From contig JANZKD010000228.1 of NCBI GenBank assembly GCA_025061245.1, positions 1-5,179 on the forward strand: a DNA stretch of 5,179 nucleotides, written 5' to 3'. How positions within the stretch are numbered: the first letter of the stretch is position 1; each line of letters begins with the position of its first letter. The translations under genes and the position numbers were made by a program. Under the pieces are notes generated by a model. The model had not been told where the DNA came from. It made no database searches and saw nothing but the letters and a program-made list of their open reading frames with translations. Positions 1 to 5,179 of the stretch are shown here, piece after piece. Source of the stretch: Candidatus Culexmicrobium profundum. GTDB taxonomy: Archaea > Thermoproteota > Methanomethylicia > Culexarchaeales > Culexmicrobiaceae.

Positions 1-594
1 ACCTGCAATTGATTTTGATCCTTCTGATGTAGTTGATGCTTCTTTAGCTGTTGCTGTTAAGCTTGCTTCAAAGAATGTTCCACTATCATCCATGCATAAT
101 CCATGGGTGTTCATTATGACAGTATGGTATTCAATTATGTTTAACACTCCTGCGTTATCTTCTATTTTTGTGCTATAATTTAGAGATTCATTAATCATTT
201 GGAATGCTATTTCAACTGCTTCTTCTTCTGGTAGTTCTGCCAGTTTTTTGTCATAGATTCCTTCAATTAATGGTTTTTTAGCTGGTTTGGGGAATGAGTA
301 GTTTTTGGGAATAGTTCTAGTTTTTGTTGCTTTGATTGCTGATTCTATTGTTTTTATTATTCCTTCTTGTGATAGGTCGCTGGTTGAACTGAATCCAAGC
401 CCATTACCTAGTATCACTCTCACTCCTAATCCAATGTCTTCTATTCCTTTTGCTTCGAAGATTGAATTGTTAACTAGTCTAATTGTTAGAACTTTATTGT
501 ACACCAGATATGCTTCGGCTTCATCTATTTTCATTTGGCTCGCAATTTTTAGTGTCTGTTCACCTTTTTCTTTTAACTTGTCGATGATTCTCAT
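1..594 (-). CDS. tldE: TldE/PmbA-family subunit of TldD/E protease (C-terminus beyond left edge)
   Basis: The frame opens with ATG at 594-592 and stays open to base 1, giving 198 residues with no stop, so the gene is cut by the window edge; family members are usually around 430-450 residues. The product starts MRIIDKLKEKGEQTLKIA. Residues about 24-40 (DEAEAYLVYNKVLTIRL) and 57-72 (GLGVRVILGNGLGFSS) are the N-terminal pattern shared by TldD and PmbA/TldE: an alpha/beta region followed by a 'G-G-R-GFSSTSD' segment. Residues about 164-174 (IMNTHGLCMDD) fit the 'N..G' strand that follows. In this family TldE lacks the HExxxH metal site and pairs with TldD to form the protease chamber; that part is family knowledge, because the C-terminal half is not visible. 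Its ATG overlaps the tldD stop (TAATG) and is preceded by AGGGGTGA. A separate TldD paralogue is unlikely, since the neighbour already carries the metal motif. All four arginines are AGA. Confidence 0.92.
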   Translation of the reverse strand, partial: MRIIDKLKEKGEQTLKIASQMKIDEAEAYLVYNKVLTIRLVNNSIFEAKGIEDIGLGVRVILGNGLGFSSTSDLSQEGIIKTIESAIKATKTRTIPKNYSFPKPAKKPLIEGIYDKKLAELPEEEAVEIAFQMINESLNYSTKIEDNAGVLNIIEYHTVIMNTHGLCMDDSGTFFEASLTATAKEASTTSEGSKSIAG

Positions 595-2009
595 TATTTC
601 ACCCCTACTATTGTAGCTTTTCCTCTTATGTATGGCCCTCCATTACCTACGTATAGTGCTTGCATTGGATCTCCTTTACCGCATCCAGGTATTGGTAGGA
701 TTTTAGCTTTCTTTGTGGCTGCATCGACGCTTTTAAAGAATTTTGGAGCTGTTGATGATAAAGCAATATCTCTTAGATGAACTGTTAGTTCACCATTTTG
801 TATTTTATATCCTTCTTGTGCACTTATTGTCCAGTTGTATCGTTTATCGTCAATTGACGGCTCTTTCATTGCGATTACTAGGTATCCCTCTTTTGTGTCT
901 TCAATTAATTCTTCATATGTCCAGTCGCCTTCTCCCCAAAAAGTGTTTGACATTCTTATTAATGGAATGTATTCATATGTTATGGCTCTCATTCCTGCGT
1001 TTGGTTCAGTATTAAATATGCTTGCTGTTTCTCTGCTTTGCATGTGCTCTTTGAGTATTCCTTTTTCGATTAAGATTTTTCTTCTAGCCTTTACACCTTC
1101 ATCATCATATAGGTAGTATCCAAGTGTTCCTGGAATTGTTGGATCGTCATAGACTGTTAAGTATTCTGTTCCTATTTGTTGGCCTAGCTTACCCGTCCAC
1201 CATGTAGTTCCAGCCCATGCTGCTTCTCTACCTAAAACCCTATCGGCTTCACTTGGATGACCTATTATTTCATGTACTAATAGTGCTAGGTAGTTTGGAT
1301 CGAGAATTACAATTGCATCTTTTTCAGTTTTAACCGGTTCTGCTTTTAATAGTGAACATGCTTTTTCGCCAATTGATCTTGAAATTTCTTCTATGTTTTG
1401 AATTTGATATATTTCGTAGCCGCCTGAATGTCCAATGACTTCTTCATAGCTTTGAGTTATTTCTCCTTCTTTTGAAGTGGCTTTTATTGTGATCCATGTT
1501 ATTGAGTTTAGGAATCTAATCTTTGTTCCTTCACTATTTACAAATGTTTTATCTATTTTTATTCCTGTGTAGTCTATTAATCCATGTTTTATACTTTCGT
1601 TTACATGTATTTCTTTTTCCCATTTCACTATGTTGCTCAGTTTCTCCTCGAAGGAGATGTCTTCAATATCCATTTTAACTTGTGTTTTGTAGGAATCAAC
1701 ATATGTTTTTACAGGGGCTAACTCTACTTTTTGCATAATGTATTTGCTTGATGCTTTAGCAACTCTATATGCTCTGTTAACTGCTTCTTTTATTCCGCTC
1801 ATTGTTAAATTTGTTGTTGATTGAAAACCCCATGCACCATTTACGAGTACTCTGATACCAATACCTTGTTTCCTGTTTACTACTGCTCTCTCAATTTTTC
1901 CATTTGAAGCCGTTATTACTTCGTTGTAATGTTTCTCTAATCTGGCATCAGCGTATTCTACACCTTTTTCTAATGCATATTCAATGCTTTTTAGGGCTAA
2001 GTCTTTCAT
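594..2009 (-). CDS. tldD: TldD metalloprotease catalytic subunit
   Basis: This is a full-length 471-residue TldD (the E. coli protein is of similar size). The N-terminal region (about 1-90) has the family pattern with GIGIRVLVNGAWGF at 49-62. The metal motif HEIIGH is at 246-251, followed by PSEADRVLGRE; His246 and His251 are the expected metal ligands and Glu247 the general base. The conserved core continues with a VYDDPTIPG strand (286-294), DDEG (302-305), and SRETA (325-329). Near the end GCGKGDPMQ (442-450) supplies Cys443, the expected third zinc ligand. So every catalytic element I can name is present. With its metal-free partner TldE (the next gene, overlapping by one base) it should form a cytoplasmic protease. 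In bacteria TldD/E acts on unfolded or modified peptides such as microcin B17; the archaeal substrate is not evident here. The AWAGTTWWTGKLG segment (264-276) after the metal helix recalls thermoproteotal TldD proteins, a tentative impression. The start at 2009 is supported by GAGGAG just upstream. Confidence 0.96.
   Translation of the reverse strand: MKDLALKSIEYALEKGVEYADARLEKHYNEVITASNGKIERAVVNRKQGIGIRVLVNGAWGFQSTTNLTMSGIKEAVNRAYRVAKASSKYIMQKVELAPVKTYVDSYKTQVKMDIEDISFEEKLSNIVKWEKEIHVNESIKHGLIDYTGIKIDKTFVNSEGTKIRFLNSITWITIKATSKEGEITQSYEEVIGHSGGYEIYQIQNIEEISRSIGEKACSLLKAEPVKTEKDAIVILDPNYLALLVHEIIGHPSEADRVLGREAAWAGTTWWTGKLGQQIGTEYLTVYDDPTIPGTLGYYLYDDEGVKARRKILIEKGILKEHMQSRETASIFNTEPNAGMRAITYEYIPLIRMSNTFWGEGDWTYEELIEDTKEGYLVIAMKEPSIDDKRYNWTISAQEGYKIQNGELTVHLRDIALSSTAPKFFKSVDAATKKAKILPIPGCGKGDPMQALYVGNGGPYIRGKATIVGVK
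599..606 (-). promoter_or_regulatory. Shine-Dalgarno site of tldE inside the tldD 3' end
   Basis: On the minus strand AGGGGTGA lies four bases before the ATG at 594. Its GGTGA part is complementary to an archaeal 16S 3' tail. It falls in the last codons of tldD and, with the TAATG overlap, supports 594 as the start of tldE and re-initiation by ribosomes finishing tldD. Confidence 0.7.
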
Positions 2010-2068
2010 GTGATCTCCTCGTATAATACTGTGTAGTTGATGATTAATTTACTGTTTGTGAGTATTGG
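2010..2068 (-). other. pheT-tldD intergenic spacer, possible weak promoter
   Basis: This 59-base gap is the only non-coding DNA in the window. On the minus strand it is A-rich, with AAATTAAT at 2050-2043 preceded by CAGT. This is the only A/T block placed suitably (about 35-40 bases before the ATG) to act as an archaeal TATA/BRE element giving a short leader. The second A/T block, AGTATTATAC (2030-2021), is too close to the start codon for that. There is no U-run after pheT that would mark a terminator. Whether tldDE has its own promoter or is read through from pheST cannot be settled from the sequence. Confidence 0.35.
2015..2020 (-). promoter_or_regulatory. Shine-Dalgarno site of tldD
   Basis: GAGGAG on the minus strand ends five bases before the ATG at 2009 and is followed by ATCAC. 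It supports the chosen start, which also matches the usual N-terminus of archaeal TldD. A leader with its own ribosome site fits either a separate transcript or an internal cistron. Confidence 0.7.
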
Positions 2069-3772
2069 TTAACTTAGCCATTCTGCTTTAATTCCACCCC
2101 TTATTGATAATGGTTTTTTACTGCTGTTGGGATATTCTGGTTTGTAATGTGTTATTTCAAATGCTACTACCGGTACTTCTATTTCGAAATTGTTTAGAAC
2201 TTGTGGGTGTATTTCTCCAATTATTCCTATAATTTCACCGTTTACTGTTATGGCTGCTGTTCTACCTGCTATGAAGGATGGATGTTCTATTCTTTTTAGC
2301 TTTACATTTAATCCTAAATCTAATGTGAATGCTTGTAGTTCTCCTTGAATTTCAGCGAAGGATGTTTTGGCTGATGCTATTGCTACAGAGGTGTTTCTCA
2401 ATGTAATTATCTCTTCTTTATGTGGTATGGCTACATAGCCTAGTTCGAAGATTTTCTGTGGATAGCTTACATGCTTGTTTAGTGATAGGAATCTCATTAG
2501 GTGGGGTAGTATCCATCTTCGATAAACGTTTAATTCGGATGATATTGGATTTTCTATTTCTACTAGCTTCATTTCTTCTATATTCATTTCTCTTGTTTGG
2601 AGTTTACTGCTGGATAGTGTGAATGATAAGATTTCTTGGAAGCCGAGTCCTATTAGGGATTGCCTTATTTTTGCTTCGATTATCTCCATTCTTGAGGGTT
2701 TTCCAACTGTTACTATGCTTGGTATTTCAGGGGTTAATTTGTCGTATCCATATGCTATTGCTACGTCTTCTATTACGTCGACTTTATGTAGAACATCTAC
2801 TCGATAGGCTGGTATTAGTATCTCGATTTCCTTATTGTCAATTATATTTGTTATGCCGTATCTCATTTTTTCCAGTAATTTGGCTATTTGATTAGCATTT
2901 ATCTTAATTCCTATTAGATTTAGTATTTCATCTACTTTTAACCTCATTTTTCTTGGTGTTAAGTCTGGTGTTACTTCTATTTTGTTTTCATCGACATATT
3001 CTACGTTTACTGTTTCTATTTTTCCTCCTCTATCGATTAGATTGAATATTATTACGTTGAGTGTTTGTTTAACAGCTTTGCTATCGATTCCAGTTAATTC
3101 TATGAATAGGTCTTTTGTTTTTTCTGTTACTCTTGTTCTTTCACTGTTTATTATTGGTGGAAAGCTGAATACTCCTTCTTCATCTATGTATACTGGGTAT
3201 CCTTCTTGTACTAGGTGTTTGTAGCTTATTCCTTTTGGATGATTGATTAATACTTCTTCTAGAGTCATTGCTATTGGCATGTCTAGTGGTATAATTTCTG
3301 TTTCTGCATCTGCTTCAGTGTAGATGATTGGTGGTTTAATTGCGCTTAGATCATGGAATCCTATGGCTACTTTTCTTCTATCTCTCCCCATGGTTAAATG
3401 TAGTGCTTCTTGCATTCGCATTAAGCTTCTAACTGCTCTATCATCTAGTTTTAAGTCTTTGACGATTGCGCATGCTATGTATGGTCTGACTTTTGCATTG
3501 ATTACTTTCACTGTTAGATTTGATTTTTCAAGCTTAATTGTTGATGCTTTATGTAGTCCTGTTTCAATTTCGAGGTATCCTTTTAATGCTCTAGCTAAGC
3601 CTTCAACACTTAGGAGGTCTGGTCTATCTGGTTCAAGTTCAACTGTTATTTCGTCATCTGAAATTTCTTTTACTTCCCCTTTAAATTGAGTTATTGCATT
3701 TATGATGCTGTTTAGATCTGTTATTTGCGTCATTTTCTTCAATTCTTCTAGATCTATTGTGATTGTCGGCAT
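2069..3772 (-). CDS. pheT: Phenylalanyl-tRNA synthetase beta subunit, archaeal type
   Basis: PheT pairs with PheS in the cytoplasmic (alpha-beta)2 synthetase, contributes to tRNA binding and hydrolyses mischarged Tyr-tRNA-Phe. The 567-residue protein starts MPTITIDLEEL, the usual archaeal opening. The LEPDRPDLLSVEGLARAL block (46-63) marks the B1 region. The B3/4 editing domain spans roughly 90-240, with LTMGRDRRKVAIGFHDL (126-142) and the PPIINSERTRVTEKTKDLF block (205-223). The B5 domain spans about 265-350, with TPRKMRLKVDEILNLIG (272-288) and PAYRVDVLHKVDVIEDVAIA (321-340). The class II-like, catalytically inactive core is about 360-540, with IIGEIHPQVLNNF (517-529). As in other archaea, the EMAP-like B2 and anticodon-binding B8 domains of the roughly 800-residue bacterial form are absent. 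I chose the ATG at 3772 over an in-frame ATG at 3787, because GGAGGTG lies between them, six bases before 3772. The stop of pheS is two bases upstream. About 27 residues follow the last conserved strand (PVVAFEI, 534-540), a tail I cannot assign. Confidence 0.97.
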   Translation of the reverse strand: MPTITIDLEELKKMTQITDLNSIINAITQFKGEVKEISDDEITVELEPDRPDLLSVEGLARALKGYLEIETGLHKASTIKLEKSNLTVKVINAKVRPYIACAIVKDLKLDDRAVRSLMRMQEALHLTMGRDRRKVAIGFHDLSAIKPPIIYTEADAETEIIPLDMPIAMTLEEVLINHPKGISYKHLVQEGYPVYIDEEGVFSFPPIINSERTRVTEKTKDLFIELTGIDSKAVKQTLNVIIFNLIDRGGKIETVNVEYVDENKIEVTPDLTPRKMRLKVDEILNLIGIKINANQIAKLLEKMRYGITNIIDNKEIEILIPAYRVDVLHKVDVIEDVAIAYGYDKLTPEIPSIVTVGKPSRMEIIEAKIRQSLIGLGFQEILSFTLSSSKLQTREMNIEEMKLVEIENPISSELNVYRRWILPHLMRFLSLNKHVSYPQKIFELGYVAIPHKEEIITLRNTSVAIASAKTSFAEIQGELQAFTLDLGLNVKLKRIEHPSFIAGRTAAITVNGEIIGIIGEIHPQVLNNFEIEVPVVAFEITHYKPEYPNSSKKPLSIRGGIKAEWLS

Positions 3773-3774
3773 TA

Positions 3775-5179
3775 TTACCACCTCCATATTGATGGTATGG
3801 GTTTGTTTCTAAGCCAGTTTAAGTCGTGTGTTAGTAGCATTCTAATATCCTCTATGTCTAGTGCTACCATGGCTAGTCTATCTATGCCTAGTCCCCATGC
3901 TAGTACTGGAACCTTTATTCCTAGTGGGAGTACTACTTCTGGTCTGAATATTCCGCCTGGTAGTGCCTCTATCCATCCTAGTTTTGGATGTTTTATGTAG
4001 CCTACTACACTTGGCTCGGTGAAGGGGAAGAATGCTGGCTGGAATTTGACTTCCTTTATTCCAAAGGCTTCAGCTATTGTTTTGATGAATCCTATTAGGT
4101 GTCTGAGGTTGACGTTTTCTCCAACAACTATTCCTTCGCATTGATTGAATTCTGGTAGGTGGGTGGAGTCTATTCTGTCTGGTCTATAGTTTTTATCTAT
4201 TGTGAACATTTTCTTTGGTAAGTCTTTTTCGGTTAGAGTTGAGAGGTATCTTGCTGAAACTGCAGTTGTTTGGCTTCTCAGTATTAGTCTTAATGCTAGT
4301 TTTGGATCCCAGTGCCCCCATCCTGTTGAATTTGTTGTCCATCCATTTTCATGTGTTCTTTTAACGTTGTTCCATATTTTCTCCTTAGCAACTTGTTTGG
4401 CTTTCAGATTTTTTATGTAGAATATGTCGTGGATTCCTCTGGCTGGATGATCTGAAGGCATGAATAGTGCATCACAATTCCAGAAGTTTACTTCTATTGG
4501 TGGGCTTGATACTTCTTCAAATCCTAAACCTATTAATAACTCTCTTATCTCATCAATTATTTCTCTATATGGATGTTTTCTTCCTCTTATGGGTGTTGCA
4601 ACTGGAACTTCAATGTTATATGGTCTTAGGAAGACTTTTTTCCATTTACCTGTGATTATTAATTCTCTGGTTAACTCGCTTACTTCTTCTTCAGGCCTTA
4701 TTTTTTTAGCTATTTTCTCTCCTTTCCCTGTTAATTTTACTCGAATAATCTTTGTTTTAAATTCTCTTAATATTTCTCCTCTGTTTTTAAGCTCCTTAAT
4801 TACTGTGAGGTCTTCTTCAGAAAGCTTCTCTTTATTCTTTATCTTGATGAGAACTTGCATTGGCTTATAGGGTTTCTCTAATGCCTTCAATCCTTCCTCT
4901 GTTAGGATTAATGTTATTTTTCCTTCCTTTCTAAGTATTTTTATCCATTTTCTCCTTATTGCCCAGCTGACGCCATACTTTACTTCATCTTCTTCGAGTT
5001 TTATTTTGCTTAATTCTACTTCTCCTCCTGCTTCTTTCACCCTGTATATTAACCGTATTTCTGGGAAGCATTTTTCAAGATATTTTTCTCCTTCTCTTCC
5101 AATTTGATACCATGTTTTAACAAGTTCTTCTATCTCTACAAGTCCTCTATTTTTTAGCATTTGGGAGGCCCAAACTACT
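3775..5179 (-). CDS. pheS: Phenylalanyl-tRNA synthetase alpha subunit, archaeal type (N-terminus beyond right edge)
   Basis: PheS is the catalytic class II subunit that forms Phe-adenylate and charges the 2'-OH of tRNA-Phe. The first ATG in the window is at 5160, but the frame continues open to the edge. The extra codons read VVWASQ directly before MLKNRGLVEI, which together look like a winged-helix recognition segment (family form close to 'WL.SKGLV'). The start is therefore outside, probably some tens of residues upstream. Counting Met at 5160 as 1: winged-helix repeats fill about 1-155, with TEEGLKALE (87-95) and LTGKGEKIA (143-151). The catalytic domain starts near 180. Motif 1 is around 196-222 (HPYREIIDEIRELLIGLGFEE, then SSPP). 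HPARGIHDIFYI is at 238-249, LRSQTTAVSAR at 294-304, motif 2 YRPDRIDSTHLPEFNQ at 325-340, the Phe pocket FPFTEPSV at 378-385, GGIFRPEV at 402-409, and motif 3 GLGIDRLAM at 423-431. Motif 2 reads R-P-D where many relatives have R-N-E. It is followed two bases later by pheT. Confidence 0.97.
   Translation of the reverse strand, partial: VVWASQMLKNRGLVEIEELVKTWYQIGREGEKYLEKCFPEIRLIYRVKEAGGEVELSKIKLEEDEVKYGVSWAIRRKWIKILRKEGKITLILTEEGLKALEKPYKPMQVLIKIKNKEKLSEEDLTVIKELKNRGEILREFKTKIIRVKLTGKGEKIAKKIRPEEEVSELTRELIITGKWKKVFLRPYNIEVPVATPIRGRKHPYREIIDEIRELLIGLGFEEVSSPPIEVNFWNCDALFMPSDHPARGIHDIFYIKNLKAKQVAKEKIWNNVKRTHENGWTTNSTGWGHWDPKLALRLILRSQTTAVSARYLSTLTEKDLPKKMFTIDKNYRPDRIDSTHLPEFNQCEGIVVGENVNLRHLIGFIKTIAEAFGIKEVKFQPAFFPFTEPSVVGYIKHPKLGWIEALPGGIFRPEVVLPLGIKVPVLAWGLGIDRLAMVALDIEDIRMLLTHDLNWLRNKPIPSIWRW
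3779..3785 (-). promoter_or_regulatory. Shine-Dalgarno site of pheT at the pheS 3' end
   Basis: GGAGGTG on the minus strand is a seven-base match to the complement of an archaeal 16S 3' tail and sits six bases before the ATG at 3772. It encodes the last residues of PheS and nearly abuts the pheS stop (3777-3775). It decides the pheT start, since an ATG at 3787 would lie in front of this site, and it suggests translational coupling of the two subunits. Confidence 0.85.

Noticed and set aside
211..235. Short TTC/TTCT repeat on the plus strand
   Set aside because: It encodes a glutamate run (EEE) within tldE; simple codon repetition, not a repeat element.
305..616. Hydrophobic 103-codon plus-strand frame resembling a small membrane protein
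   Set aside because: It lies antisense to the tldE start and the tldD end. The hydrophobicity follows from the T-rich complement strand, and the minus-strand frame has clear family similarity.
743..1116. Two overlapping plus-strand frames of about 90 codons
   Set aside because: Both lie antisense to the conserved C-terminal half of tldD and have the same skew-driven leucine/serine composition.
2025..2066. Six-base inverted repeat (AATACT ... AGTATT) in the pheT-tldD spacer, as a terminator or operator
   Set aside because: The arms are only six A/T-rich bases about 30 apart, with no following T-run on the transcript; this is expected by chance in such DNA.
3324..3689. 121-codon plus-strand frame
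   Set aside because: It is antisense to the conserved N-terminal and editing-domain region of pheT, with no independent support.
4460..4870. Open frame of 136 codons on the plus strand
   Set aside because: It is wholly antisense to pheS, whose conserved motifs are unambiguous. It has S/L/I-rich composition typical of reading the complement of purine-rich coding DNA, and I saw no motif in it.
1..5179. tRNA, rRNA, CRISPR, insertion sequence or RiPP precursor
   Set aside because: I looked for cloverleaf-like arms, spaced repeats, terminal inverted repeats and small leader-peptide genes; conserved coding sequence covers all but 59 spacer bases and a two-base pheS/pheT gap, leaving no room for them.

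Overview
The window is a compact block of four same-strand (minus) genes with almost no intergenic DNA. It most likely comes from an archaeon. The PheRS beta chain is the short archaeal/eukaryotic type (about 567 residues). The PheRS alpha chain carries the archaeal type of N-terminal winged-helix region. The Shine-Dalgarno sites match an archaeal 16S tail (GGAGGTG). The DNA is A+T-rich with a strongly purine-rich coding strand, and arginine is written as AGA in the stretch I checked codon by codon. The wording of TldD and of the PheS C-terminal half recalls Thermoproteota/TACK archaea rather than Euryarchaeota, but that placement is from memory of family patterns and is tentative.

Layout in transcription order, from the right edge to the left: pheS (5179 to 3775) is cut by the right edge and its true start lies outside the window. 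pheT (3772 to 2069) starts two bases after the pheS stop, with its Shine-Dalgarno site lying across the pheS stop region. A 59-base spacer (2068 to 2010) follows. tldD (2009 to 594) is complete. tldE/pmbA begins at 594 with a TAATG stop/start overlap and runs off the left edge after 198 codons.

The first pair encodes the two subunits of phenylalanyl-tRNA synthetase, which charges tRNA-Phe and, through the beta chain, edits Tyr-tRNA-Phe. The second pair encodes the TldD/TldE metalloprotease, in which TldD supplies the metal site and TldE is the metal-free partner. The tight spacing inside each pair suggests translational coupling, as expected for subunits of hetero-oligomers. The 59-base spacer may hold a weak promoter, or the four genes may form one transcript.

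I found no mobile element, CRISPR array, RNA gene or unknown gene. The window looks like ordinary housekeeping sequence. The useful points are corrected starts (pheS, pheT), a partial tldE, a PheT C-terminal tail, and the open question of what the TldD/E protease cuts here.
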